DNA of 64,000 nucleotides from Lingula anatina (Eukaryota > Brachiopoda > Lingulata > Lingulida > Lingulidae): the NCBI RefSeq assembly GCF_001039355.2, contig NW_019775963.1, forward strand, positions 88,110-152,109. Reading direction: 5' to 3'. Shown one piece after another: positions 37,727 to 50,289 of the stretch. The translations under genes and the position numbers were made by a program. Under the pieces are notes generated by a model. That model saw nothing but the letters and a program-made list of their open reading frames with translations, was not told where the DNA came from and did no database searches. Numbering within the stretch: position 1 is the first letter of the stretch; the number at the start of each line of letters is the position of its first letter.

Positions 37727-40700
37727 AGTAGTTTTTATTTGATACAAAATCTTGGAATTTGTAAAATAATGCAAAATGTGTGTTACCTATTGATAATTTT
37801 AATTTTTGAGTTGATAGTTTAGAAGCAAAGCATGTACGGTGCTGTGATAGTAGCAGATAATATAGAACGTGTGATGAATTTGCTTCTTTTAAAACATCCA
37901 CTAGTCTATCATTCTGATCGATTATTTCAGCAATGAAAATGATGCTGTTCCAAGTGGTAAGTCTTTTTTCCTTTAATTTCATCGGAGAAAGTGTACCTGT
38001 CATGCAAACGGTTTTCTTTATAAATTGACGTTTAAATAGTTTAACATAATTTCCATCTGGAAATAAAATTGATTTACAGCAACCTGTTTTGTAGAAGTCG
38101 CTAAAAGTTTCTCTAAAGATACATTTTGTTTGATTTTTGTGAACAGGTCTGGACTTCCTGTTGACTGGCCAAATCAAGAATGACATACCTTTGGACACCA
38201 CATCATTGGAGGCAAGTTGTGCACTTTTGGATATATTTTTTTGTCAGCATGCATGATGTAGCTAAGAGATTGTAAGAAGAGATTATTCTTAAAAAGTTGT
38301 GAAATTTCATTGATAACTGTTCCACAACTTTTGCTCTGTTCAAGAGAGAAAATAGTGCATTTTAGGGTACTTTTAAGTTCAAGCACAAAAATAATCACTT
38401 GCACCCTATAGTTTTCCAAGGTGCTGCAAAAATGCAGGAACAGTTATCAATGAAATTTCACAACTTTTTAAAAATAATCTGACATTAATTGCAGTGATGG
38501 AAGAAAAATAAGTTAGTTATGAATAAGTTTTTCCATTTCAGTCAGTGTACGAACACCCATTGCCAAACGTATCCAACGAGAGCCTGGATCACGTCACTGG
38601 CCTGCACAATCAGACCACCCACGTGAGCATCACTATGGACATGACCCAGTGCTATGGGAAGATTATGGCCGAGAATGAAAGCTTTCTTCATGAGCCAATA
38701 GGTGACGACTTTGGTGAAAAGGGTATGTCACCAGAAGAGAAGATAGATGCCTCTGGATTCTTGAAAACATTGATGACTGGGTCGCAGCCAAGGTAGTTAT
38801 ATACTCATATTTGCAGTCGTTTTAAGTTTTATATTTTATGTTGGTACCTTTTTTATTTTAGTAACTTGTTTGATGCATTGAGTTCCTTGAAACATGGTCT
38901 GTGTATTGACAGAAAAATTATCTCACTATTTGTTGTTTTGATAGTTTGTTACAGTGAAGATTGTTGTGAAAATGTCTGGTTTAAAAAGAAATTCCACTTT
39001 TGTAAAAAAAAATGTTGTTTTGAAATATTAAAGTATTAAAGTACTTAATATGAACTTTGTCACATTTACAGTCTTGCCAGTAAGCTGTTTGTCCCAGAGA
39101 AAACCTTTTCACCCCAAAAGATGTATCATGGCGTATATGACATTGACAATGAAAGTGATGTGAAGACTGTGCTGAACACGTCCCTGAACAAGTACCAGTC
39201 TCCATTAAGTGAGGGCTTGGAACACAGGGAGTATGTCAGCAGCCAGCCAGATCAGACCCAGCTGTTCCAGTCGGGCAACATGGGGGATATGGATTTTACT
39301 GTTTGTCATGGTGGGATCCAAGCTTCAGGTAAAGAATGGGTGGAGGAAAGTCCAGTTGTGAGAAAAGTGGATTCTGGAGATTTCCTGAACCAGCTTAAAG
39401 GAGGAGGGCTGGGTGGAGGGCCCAAAACAACATTTGTAGATAAAAAGTCAGAAAAAGACAAGACACAGATATTCAACAACCAAGAAATACCTGGAGAGGA
39501 CATGGACTTCACTGCATGTGTAGGTGGACCTTTGGCTGAGTCTGAACCCTTGAAATCTCAGGAAAACACAGTTGCAGTGGATTCAGCCACTTGTCAAAAT
39601 ACTTACAATTTTCCTGATTTTAAACAGATTGAGGAAAGTCCAGTCTTGAGAACAATAGATTCAAAGGACTTCTTGAGCCAGATTCAGGGAAGAGGTTTAG
39701 TCACAATGAAGACATCATCTGCAAGAAAAAGACATCATCTGCTGGAAGAAGCACATGACTCAGACAAGACCCAGATCTTCAGTGACAAAGATGAAGTTGG
39801 AGAGGACATGGACTTCACTGCTTGCATGACTGATCCTTCTCTTGGACTTCAGGGTCCAGTTAAAACTGAAACCTTCAGTCAGTTGGCTGCAGGTAGGGAT
39901 ATAAAAGCAAGTGTAACGGGGACAAAGCAATTGCTCTCAGGTAAAGATGCCCAGGGACATGATAAGACAAATCTGTTCAGTCATACTGACACAGAAGCGT
40001 ATATGGACTTCACAACATGTATTGGCAGCACCGGTGTTGGCCTGATGTGCAAGGAAGTGCAAGCAGAAAAGACCAAGATTTTCAACCAAGATAAAACTGG
40101 AGCAGACATGGAATTTACAACTTGTATTGACAATGCCAGTCCTGGATTAATAGCAAATGAAACACAAGCAGAAAAGACCAAGATTTTCAACCAAGATAAA
40201 ACTGCAGCAGACATGGAATTTACAACTTGTATTAACAGTACAGGCCTTGGATTAGCAGCAAATGAAACACAAGCAGAAAAGACCAAGATTTTCAACCAAG
40301 ATAAAACTGGAGCAGACATGGAATTTACAACTTGCATTAACAATGCTAGTCCTGGATTGATAGCAACTGAAACGCAAGCAGAAAAGACCAAGATTTTCAA
40401 CCAAGATAAAACTGGAGCAGACATGGAATTTACAACTTGTATTAACAGTACCGGTCTTGGATTAGCAGCAAATGAAGCACATGCAGAAAAGACCAAGATT
40501 TTCAATGAAGATAAAACTGGAGCAGACATGGAATTTACAACTTGTATTAACAGTACCGGCCTTGGATTAGCAGCAAATGAAACAAAAGCAGAAAAGACAA
40601 AGATTGTTGCACAAAGTAAATTAGGTGAAGATATGGAATTTACAGCTTGCATTGGTGGCCCCAGTATTGCTTTGAAAGCACAGGAAACTGAAGCAGAAAG

Positions 40701-43700
40701 GACAGAGATATTTAGCCATAACAAAACTTTGGGGGATATGGAGTTCACTACTTTTATTCGGAAGTTCCAGTATGGGCGTGTCATCAGAGGAAGTCGGGTT
40801 AGAGTCAACCACTATTTTTAGTCATGCTAAAACGGGTGCAGACATGGAATTCACAACATGTGTGGGCAGTTTGAGTTTAGGTTTGAATTCAGTACAGGGA
40901 CAAAAAACAGCATCAAACCAAAGTAAAATGGACGAGAACTTCAGTGTAAACACCTCGCCTGGAAAGAGGGCAGCAGTGAAAACAACCGAGCCTACAGATG
41001 CACACAGACATGAGACAGACAAGACAATCCATTTTAGTTCTACAGGGGAAGAAGATATGGAAATGACTGTTGTGACAGGTGAGCCTTTTACTTGTGGATC
41101 TTTTTCATGACACCTTTAATTCATCAACTTAGAAATCTATGTTTTATTATTATTATGAAAATCTAACTTATGAAATTTTTTCTTCGCGTGTGTTCATTTA
41201 TTTGTCTGAAAGGATTGTTTTGATTGTGCTCTGTGCATAGCTTGTTCATCTTTGCTTCATCTTCAGGTTTGGTTCTTCCTGGAAGAGAGAGCAAGGAGAT
41301 TGAGGGAATGGTGACCTCAGGGTCAGCAGAAGAGAATAGTGAGATGGAATTCACTGTGAGTGTGGAAGAGCTCAAAGGTTCATTTGCCACCAAACCCTCA
41401 GCACCTTCAGCTGATGACAAAACAGTTGTTTTTGACCCAAACAGCAACCCAGAAGGTGATTATGAAGATGATGATGATTCCATTTCATTCAAAACTACAA
41501 ACTCCATGGCAGACGCGACAAAACATACAACCAAAGGAATGGACTTCACAACTTGTGTTGGTAATATTGAAGTTAACAGTCCTCCCTGCAAGACAAGCCA
41601 AAGCCCAGATTGCAATTCTTCATCTGAAGAAGCTGACAGGATGCCAACCACTATGGATAACAAAAGTGATGCAACAATTGTTATCAACAGCAATTGTCAA
41701 TTAACAAATAACATGGACTTTACAACATGTATTGGGGAGGTTGACAGTCCTGCACCTGAAGGCTTGGAAGCTGACAGCCACACAAAGTTTAATCCACTTG
41801 CAGAGCAGACTGGTTGCATGGAGTTGACCTCTTGTGTAGGGAACAAGAGCAGCCAAGGCTTGGAACAAGATGATGGACAGAAGGAACCTGCAGAGAAGTC
41901 CATGTCACACAGAGACAATGTAAACAAAAGTAATGTATCCCAGAGAGAGCAACTTGAAGGCCAGTCTTATACCTCACCCTCTCATCCACAGAGGGAAATG
42001 TCTTCCAGGGAATTTTCCTCAGATGGCAGCTCTACAAGGGGCACATGTTCAGTGCAAGGGGAGATTGAAGCTAGGAGCAGGTCTGTCACACCCACAGATG
42101 GCCAGGGAGGAACCTATACTATACAGAAACTGTGTACAATGGGGGACGTACTTACAGGTGAGTCAGCTACTCAAACATATAATACAATGGGAAAAGTGTT
42201 TTCAGTCTTGCTTTAGGGCTCATTCCTATTGAAACTATCGGTCTACCTAGATTGATCCAACTCCAAATTATTGGTTTTAATAACATGTGCATGATTCACT
42301 GTAAAAAAAAAAATTGTTAATTTTTAAATCTTTCATCCGTAATACATTTGCAATTCAGTTTTTTGTGTAATGTTCACATGTAAGATGGTAGATCTTTGTT
42401 TTAGAATACAGTGAACCAGCCAGTAAGCCACCCACATCCTCAACCTCAGAATTTGGCATCCTTGAAGAATCCATACCTGACATGGACCACACTGAAGAAA
42501 TGCAAAATACAGTGTCAGAAAATGCTCACTCCTTTTCCAAAAGCAGCTATTCTTCAGGTAGTGACACCGAACAACTTCAGATGACTTTGTCCAAGACATC
42601 TATGCTGTCAGTTATTGACGAGAAAGCAGAGCAGGTAACATTGTCAGTTTGCTATGTGGTGTTTAGTTCAAAGTGTATGGCATTTGGCACTATATTATTT
42701 TGATTTTGATTGAATTACAGAATTAATGTTTTTCATGAAGATACACCCAATCTGCTGTGGATAACATTTGATTGGAAGTATTAACAGTAGTATTAACTAT
42801 TGCTGATGATGACAAAGATAACTTTTTGAACAAAAGCAGCATAAAAATATGATTTACCCCCTTATTCAGATGATGTATTTTGAAAGTGGCTAGTTTGAAT
42901 TTTGCCTGGAGCTTATTATCACAATCTCATTTTTTTTCCCAAATGGTACACCTGAACCCTTCTCTTATCATGAAACAAGCACAACATGATAATAATCATA
43001 ATGACTTGATATTTGGAACCTGTCTTTGTTTTATAGTCTATGGCAGTGTCATCTGTGGATGGCAAGATCACAGTGGAGGATTTGATGATGATGTGTGGGG
43101 TGACATTTTGTACCAAAAGCACCAGGAGGAGCACCATGGCACCAGTCTCTGTAAGTCTTCATTTCTGGTCTGCATATACTTGTTAATAAGTACAGCACAT
43201 TAGTTCAGCGGAAATAGACATGTCCATCCTGCTTGCTTGGGAACTTTATAAATGGTGATTTATTGTAATAAATGCCATGTGACTGTGATGTGATATTTCT
43301 GTATTATTTCGGTCCATGTCTTCTTATGTTAATTTAAAGACTCACACCAGGCGTCATGTAAATAGTTGCAGCTGGGGTATTTTGTGTTTTAGATGGCACC
43401 CCCTGAAAGTCTGCAAGAGTATCTGGAACTGGGGATGATTGTGCAGCCAGAATTAGAAACCATGGATTGGGCATGTAATTGGTTGACACAGCATATAGAA
43501 AAGTAAGTGTTTTCATGGTAAGGAAATTAGATAATTGAGATGATATTCTATGGTCTGTGTTAACAAACAGAATGGATATTAGTAGATTTTTGCTAATATA
43601 CCCAAAAGATGAGGAAAATTATTGTACAATGAGCAAACTATGTATTTCTTCATAGGTATGAAAATATCCGTTTGTTTTTAGGCTAAGAAGTACTGTTGCT

Positions 43701-46700
43701 CAAGTTGAAGAAAGATTAAATAAAAACAATCCTGAAATATTCGAGGAAGTGAGAGTTGCATCAAAAGAAGAGGTAAGAGGAAAGTAATTAGTCTTCACTT
43801 ACTGTATGATACTTCTGTATCTTTGAATTTGAAAGATAAGATTACAGAGCTTTGTAACTAGTCCATGATTGGTAGATAAAATGTACCACTGGGCATGGTA
43901 CCTGCTCCTGTGTCTTGTTGTTTTGGCATGAAGTAATTGGGTGCTCATAAAGTACAAAAACCCTTGAATTCATGCTGTTGTGTTTGTTCATTGGTCTTAC
44001 AAGTTACAACTGTTAAAGGCCTTAAATTGAAACAGTTTATGAACAGTTTATTGTTTTTGTGTTTGCTTCATCATTTCTCAGAAATTAGAAAATTTATTAT
44101 ATTATGGTTAAAATAGTTAGTGGTATGAAGCTGCTTGCAATTTCATTAATTTATTTCTTGAGGTAACTGTTTCATAATTATCTTGCATTGCCCACATATT
44201 TTTTTTATATGGAAAGTAACCATTTCTGACAAATAACCAATTTGCTGGTTTTTCTAGAATTGCTGTTTGTTGAGCTATCAACCAAATGTTGTGCTTATCT
44301 AGCTGGTGGCCCATACCATGGAGCTGGCTATGCCTCTCTGATCCTGTAGCATACTTATTCATAATGTCTTATAATTGTCACAGATATGATGATATTACTG
44401 AGATGTGATATTATTTCAAATTGTCATTTTAGATGAAGGAGCTGAAGTCCAAGATCAGAGCTTTGGTTTTGGCTTGTCGCAAAAATTCCAAGGCCAAGTT
44501 TAAGCAGTGGAAAGGGAAAGCAGTTAAGACAATTCTTGAAGCTCTTCAGGTCAGTTTTTTTTTTTTTCCAGATCATCTCTCTTATAAGTAAGTTTTACCA
44601 TCAGGTATTGACCAAGAGTATGATTTACATTTTTTTTTTTTTTTTGGCTGAAATGTTAATTTTTTCAAAGATGAAATTTTAAACATAAACCCCTTATTCC
44701 AAGATTTTTTTATGTGACAGGAAGAAGAAGATAGCATACAGAGCTGTTTGTCAGAACTTGAAGAAGCTTGCACTTCTTTGGATGAGCAACGGGTAAAGCT
44801 AAATGAAGGTAAGGAGTAGGTAACATTGCCTGTTTAAATTGCAGTTGGTTTAGCAGTAATGTTCTGTAAGATTGACATGTCAAACTCCCAGTTAATGTGA
44901 AAGAGTGCTGTTATCCTTACGTTTTTTTTTTTTTTTTTCTTAATTGTCATCCTGAGTGTTTACAAATACACACCCAGTTGTTGATCTTGAATATTTTATT
45001 AGAATTTTGATATAAGAGGAGCTGTAATAGCCACTCACTTTGGCTGCATTCAGAAGAGTGGACTAACTAGTCTGCGTGTCCAATATGGCCATCCCTACCC
45101 CCAAGGGGAATCTATTCAGTGTCTGTTAGTGGATTAGACGGCAAGGTTTTTAGTGGGTTGCCATATTTGACCTGCGGACTAGTTAGTCCACTCTTCTGAA
45201 TATGGCCTTAGTCTGCAGAAGCGCTTGCACTAAGGTGAAAATGTACATTTCATGGCAGTTCACTTCCGTGTCATGTCATTAACTACATGAATCCTGAATA
45301 ACTTTGTTACACTTTGTATTCCAGTTGATGCATACATAACGGAGCAGCTGAGAGCAAGTGAAAATCTTCAATTACCAGACGAACAAGATATTCAGCAGTA
45401 TGTAGATATTGTTGGAAATCTCAATGTTGAAAAACAAGGTAAGCATGTGTCAACTTTCATGAAATTGCATGAGGTAGGGGAAAGTAGATCTACAATTCAC
45501 TGTCATAAGAACAACAATATCATGGTTAATGTGTAACTTGTAAACAGTAATGAAGAAGCTTATGGTAATTTCCATGTTACAACTATTAAGTGCTGCTTGT
45601 TCTATTTCTCTTTTTAGTTTTGGAGGAAAAGCAAATGGAAGTGAATGAGATCACCAAGTAAGTTCTGATGATCTGGTATTTGTGACACTATTCACAGTCT
45701 TCTATATTAACTGACCCCACACCAAATACCAATGAAATATTTAAAATTTATATAGTTAATGGCCACTGCATCTGCACAAGTTCAATGTGCCCAAAGAGTA
45801 AGTGGACAAAAAAATGTATTGCTCAGAATGAAAATATATATACACATTCTTTAAAAGGATGTCTTTTGCAGTTTTTAACTTTATTTTGTCTTTAAGTTGA
45901 TAATTAGCAATGTTTATATCACTTTTGCCAGGAAAAAGGATGCACTAGAGTTGGAGTATGATGTCATGCACAAAGAGCTTGGAAGAATTAGATTGGAGAA
46001 GAAGGAAATGATGGTTCCTTGCTCAACCAGTGAAGACTTGCTGGCCAAGTCCCAATGCCTTGACAGAATGCAGAGGTGGTTCTTTTAATCATGCTCAAGT
46101 CAATGATTAACAAAAAAAAATGCAAAATATAAAATTATTTTTTAAGGATCTTGTTAAAACTGAGAAGTGAAGCCAATTTTACAAATATATAAAAATAAAA
46201 TACAGAGACAATTTTATATTTTAGAAGATCATACTCTTATTTTCAGAGCATTCAGTTTCTGTATGGTGTCATAGTATGTTTTTCTTGTTAGATACTTTTG
46301 GTAATTATGTATGTACCTATCACTTTACAGATATTTTTTTGTGAATATTAATACTGATGGTATCTGTTTTGTATATAAGTATTGTTGTATGTTTTTCAAT
46401 GTTTTTTCCACAGGCTAAATGAATGGATCATTGAAGACATTGATGACTACAGAGCCAAGTTTTCTTGGTTATACGACTCTTTGCTGATGACTGTAAATTA
46501 TGGAACAAAGACATGTGACCCAGTCACAGGGGGCAGCACTGAGCACAGGAACATTGCAGATGTCCAGTTTACTTCAAAGTTGGGAGGTGTGTTTGCTAGT
46601 TTTTAGGCAGAAAATTTCTTAGATTGTGGACTCCTATTATGGGGAAGGTCATAATTTTCTACGAAACTGCAATTTTGAGTTGTCTTTAAAAAAAGTGTCA

Positions 46701-48311
46701 GTGACTTAAATCAATTTTGTTTAATAATGTTTAAAATAAAACATTCTTTTCTTATAATCACATGCCCTCTGCTTTAGATGATGTAGCCTGCTATGCACAT
46801 CTGGCCCATGCAATGATCCTGAGGACTATCAGGGATGAGGAGTTGATTAAGACGTTCCCTACTACAGAGCATTTGCCACAGGTAAAATATGCAGCCTTAA
46901 CACAATTTGATACCTGCTTTAGCATGTTGACAAAATGGTCCTTTGGAAATCTGGTGAATTTCTCGTCAAAGTTGTGGTATTTAAGTATTTGCTGTATGTA
47001 CAGTACACATGCAGACTGCATGCCAGTACTGTGGATCAATTGATGTAATGCGCACAAAGATTGAGTTGTTTTTTTTTTCTTTTAATATAAATGCAATCAT
47101 AGTGCAGGGGTTTCTGTGTGCGTGAGTGCCCTGATCAACTTATTTGTGAAGCTTATGTTAAAGGATGGGAACTTTGCAGTTATGACATCATTAAGTTCCT
47201 TGTTTTAATGGTCATTTCATGTGTACAATAGGACATTGCCTTATACTACTGGGACATGTCTTGTGCTGTATCAGTGTATGGTTGTTTATTATTTTAGATG
47301 ATGAGAAGTGTATCAGAGGTGGTAACTGGAGCCCGTATTTTGTCAGCTGAAGTAGAGAGGATACAACTGACACACGTAGTTAAAGTAGCAGAGACAAGGT
47401 AATGGCAGAATGTCTCTTCTCAGAAGTAATTTATTTATATTTAAAGTTGTTAGTTTTGAAGCATTATAACTAAATCAGTTTTAAGAAGTACTTAAAGGCT
47501 CAGAACAGAGAAATATGACCTTCATTTTTTCAAACAAAATTCCAAGAAAAAGGCCATGCATTTTTTGAATTAATACAAAAGGTGAAAACTGAAGCTGACA
47601 CTTGGCAACAAGAGAAAAACCAAAATCTGTTTTACTAAACCATTTTTGTACCAATACCCTTAACATTTTTTCTACTTGAAAATGGTTTTAAGCATATATG
47701 CTCATTAATAAAATGATAATGGATGCTCATCTTCCTTTTTACAGTGTAACTATTGAGTTCTCACACCTTGATGCCTTTTGTAAGTTTGTGCTGACATTCC
47801 ATCTGAAACCTGGGGAGTATCCCTATACGCCAGTGGAATGGAACTTTAAACACTGCATAGGGGATATAAGGTATGTTTTGTCTTTCCTGGAACTTTTTCC
47901 TACAACAGAGGTCAGACAAGAGATGCAATTTTAAATTTTTACTTATTAGAATCATTTGTATGGGCTCAAAACATTAACAAAGTGTCAAGAAATAAAAAAA
48001 GATTCAAATCTTTTTATTCATTGCTATAGATTTGTAATACACCATTTTATGATAAAATGACTTTTATTTTCAATTGGCTTTTTGAAAGAGTATATCTACA
48101 TGTGTATAATGGCTAGCTTGCACTAGTTTCTAACCTCAATATGATGTTTGGTTGGTTATAATGAAAGCTACGTTTTATTTTCAGACAAGAAGAAGTGTCC
48201 CAAATTATAGGAAACCAAAAACTGGGGATAGGTTATCTGTCTCGTGCAGTAGATGCATTGGACAAGTTCTTGGACCAACGTGTTTCAAGAAAAACTGACA
48301 ACTTTGACTGA
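35927..48311 (+). CDS. KNL1: Kinetochore scaffold 1 (KNL1/CASC5/Spc105 homologue)
   Basis: 25 coding exons: 35927-35961, 36206-36254, 36491-36559, 36810-36880, 37026-37078, 37510-37531, 37931-37956, 38147-38211, 38542-38792, 39072-41078, 41267-42157, 42405-42634, 43037-43150, 43393-43502, 43682-43772, 44433-44549, 44721-44808, 45325-45438, 45618-45657, 45932-46075, 46414-46586, 46778-46881, 47298-47398, 47745-47870, 48185-48311; about 1738 residues if the frameshift near 40757 is ignored. PP1-docking SILK (residues 28-31) and RVSF (65-68) are both present, near the N terminus as in human. About 17 MELT-type repeats (M-D/E-F-T, phosphorylated by MPS1 to recruit BUB3/BUB1) follow, many with the preceding TKIF 'omega' motif. 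The C-terminal part has charged coiled-coil exons and an RWD-like region (NEWIIEDIDDYRAKFSWLYD) that in the family binds MIS12. Intron 8 has a GC donor. The first coding exon (start at 35927) is the least certain part. Confidence 0.93.
37668..37724. repeat. (AT)n microsatellite
   Basis: Pure AT dinucleotide run of about 56 bp in intron 6 of KNL1. Confidence 0.97.
40062..40690 (+). repeat. KNL1: 105-bp tandem coding repeats (MELT array) in KNL1
   Basis: The start of each unit (GCAGAAAAGACCAAGATTTT) recurs at 40062, 40167, 40272, 40377, 40482 and 40587 with exact 105-bp (35-codon) spacing. Each unit encodes EKTKIF ... DKTGADMEFTTCI. Near-identity between units, against more diverged MELT copies on both sides, points to recent expansion or gene conversion. 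Confidence 0.95.
40750..40764 (+). other. KNL1: Single-base frameshift inside the KNL1 repeat exon
   Basis: Exon 39072-41078 is 2007 nt, one base too long for its flanking phases. Upstream the frame reads DMEFTTFI then leaves the repeat pattern. Shifting by one base near ACTTTTATTCGGAAG restores GSSSMGVSSEE and the following MELT units (ADMEFTTCVGS) to the end of the exon. Either an assembly error or a real disabling allele. Confidence 0.85.
44291..44349. repeat. Diverged 3' fragment of the SINE-like repeat
   Basis: Shares CTAGCTGGTGG and ATGCCTCTCTGATCCTGTAG with the ends of the elements at 12265-12408 and 55812-55950. It lies in a KNL1 intron. Confidence 0.55.
45042..45207. mobile_element. 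MITE with ~50-bp terminal inverted repeats in a KNL1 intron
   Basis: The left half (ATTCAGAAGAGTGGACTAAC, then TAGTC) and the right half (GACTAGTTAGTCCACTCTTC, then TGAAT) are reverse complements. The arms continue with AATATGGCC / GGCCATATT-like blocks to about 50 bp. Total about 166 bp, non-coding. The flanking duplication is unclear (TTT versus TTA). Confidence 0.9.
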
Positions 48312-49264
48312 TTTTGTGCATTTGGTCTTTGCTGAAAGAACGAATGTCAGATTGATATCGATTTGATGCAGAAATGAAAAATACGTATATGCCTTTTGCC
48401 ACTTTGTATCTTGTATATTTTACCGATCAAATTAAATATAAGTTATTGGTGTGGATGTTTTCATGGAGCACGAGCTTTTATTATTATATAGCCCAGTAAA
48501 ATACCATAGTTCAGATTTTGTTTTCTCAAATTACATTTAGAAGTTTGTGTGAAATAATTTTACATTTGAGGCGTAAAGTACAATTTATGAAACTGTTTGT
48601 ATAGTAGAACATGTCTACCATTATAAAAGTAATTGTTGTGCCTGTGTAATTTATATAGTTTGTTTGTCTTCTATATATATCATACCAAGTCAGTCAGTAC
48701 AATACAACTAGTAAATGATGGAATGAAGAGTTTATTAATGTGACATTTGTTCAGGATAAACCTTGATGGCCTTGCTTGTAAAATATCCATGATTTAAAAT
48801 TGAAATATATTTGCCTGTCAAATGAATCCTTATATGATGATTTTTATCAGCAAATATTTGCCTTGTTCAAAAATATATTGTACATACATTTATATCTATA
48901 TATTACACTTCCATCACATGTTTGGTACTTTAACTTGAAATAAATTATATTTCTTCAAACAGATTATTGATTTTATGATTGAACATTTGGTTTGTTTACT
49001 TAACAGCATCAATAACAAATACTTGTAAACACAGGAGCAAATATTGATTAATATATGTGCAGAATCCTCTCTGCCACATAGTAAAGTTTTTCTGCTGGTG
49101 TTAAAGTGAAATGCTTTGCTTCCACTGCTGATAAATTTCCAAACGATTGTCAAAATGTTTTATCGTTTCCAAAGCAAAGGAGTGTTTAGGCATCCCACTG
49201 ATACTGTCTGGGAGTAAAACCAATCATCTGATTAATCAGAAATGTCATGAGGAATGCAACAAGT
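48312..49264. other. Convergent 3' UTR / intergenic region between KNL1 and the small minus-strand gene
   Basis: AT-rich, with no coding exon recognised. It contains the KNL1 3' UTR on the left and that of the minus-strand gene on the right. Confidence 0.5.
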
Positions 49265-50138
49265 TCAGTTGTAATCAACATCGAGCTTAGTTGGTGGGGC
49301 ATCCCTTCTCATCATCAGTTCACTTTGGTATCGAGAAGTCTCGTGGTGGAAATCTGGTCGTAATAGTTGAGCTCGCGAAGGAAGTTGATACCTTTGATTA
49401 ATTCTGTGTCTAGGCTCTACATTATATGACATTTGTTCCCTCTTCTCTAGGTACAGATTCTCATCATGTTCATGGTGTGGTACTCCCCCAAGCTCAGCAT
49501 TCTAAGGTATTAAAAAACATTGTATTTATTTAAGAAATTGCCTTTCAAAGTTTAGAAGTTGGTGGGGTGGAGAAACCGGCATTATCTTTATCACACACAG
49601 TACACACAAATGTTGTCAAATGACTTCAATATAACATCTAAGAAATAAAATTCTCTCTCTCTTCTCTCACAAAAAAAGGTTAATATTATTTTCTTAAAAT
49701 GTAAGAAAAGTACCTGGATGATGAGTTTTCTGTTTTTCATATCTGTCTTCCATTCTGGTACATACAACCGGGGAATAATTGGGTGATTCCTGGAGTACGC
49801 AGGGACCCTGAAACCATATATGATTACAGTATAAGTAACAATTATTTATGTCTTCCATATTCAGAAACTCTGAATGGTACCAATCGAAATTTGTGAAGAA
49901 TGACCCTGTAGTTTATTTTTCTCTATCTCACCTGTATATAGCACCTGTGCGTCCTTGGTTACCAAGTATGATCATTGCACTTTATAGTTTGTAAATTTGA
50001 TTAAATATAACAAGGGCTGACCACAGTACATTTGTGCTAAGTCGATATGATTTTTTTCAAATCTGACTTTGTCTCAAAATTGTCATAGTTCATAATATTA
50101 TCTTACCTGGTCACTTGAGAACGTCCAAACCTATCCAT
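49265..50138 (-). CDS. Small basic protein, 120 residues, function unknown
   Basis: Three exons (50107-50138, 49714-49807, 49265-49501) join in frame with consensus GT-AG sites. The protein begins MDRFGRSQVTRVPAYSRNHP. It is soluble, rich in Arg, His, Tyr and Pro, and has no signal peptide or membrane segment; typical stretches are PIIPRLYVPEW and RPDFHHETSRYQSE. I do not recognise the family. Size and short Pro/Tyr/Arg motifs resemble ciliary microtubule inner proteins, but that is only an impression. It diverges from GPATCH2 with start regions about 100 bp apart, so a shared promoter is likely. Confidence 0.8.
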
Positions 50139-50289
50139 TGCTTGTTCTGTTTGTTGTGACGCACCGGGAAGTGGAGCACTTTATACATGTGCATTCTCGC
50201 GAGAACATTCGAGATAACAACAAACATGGCGAGTGCTCTTGCAGCTTTCTCGAAATGTCACATTTAAAGTCCATTTTCAACTTGATAAG
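50139..50289 (+). promoter_or_regulatory. Divergent promoter and GPATCH2 non-coding first exon
   Basis: The compact region between the small minus-strand gene and GPATCH2 contains CTCGCGAGA-type sequence (TTCTCGCGAGAAC near 50195-50207, a palindromic TCTCGCGAGA motif known from housekeeping and divergent promoters). It also holds AACATGGCGAG (YY1-like) at 50223-50233. A donor TTGATAAG|GTAAGT ends an apparent 5' UTR exon at 50289. An ATG at 50226 opens only a 13-codon upstream frame. Confidence 0.65.

Noticed and set aside
39981-40808. 275-codon minus-strand open frame opposite the KNL1 repeats
   Set aside because: It is the antisense shadow of the 105-bp repeats, whose sense strand matches KNL1 motifs.
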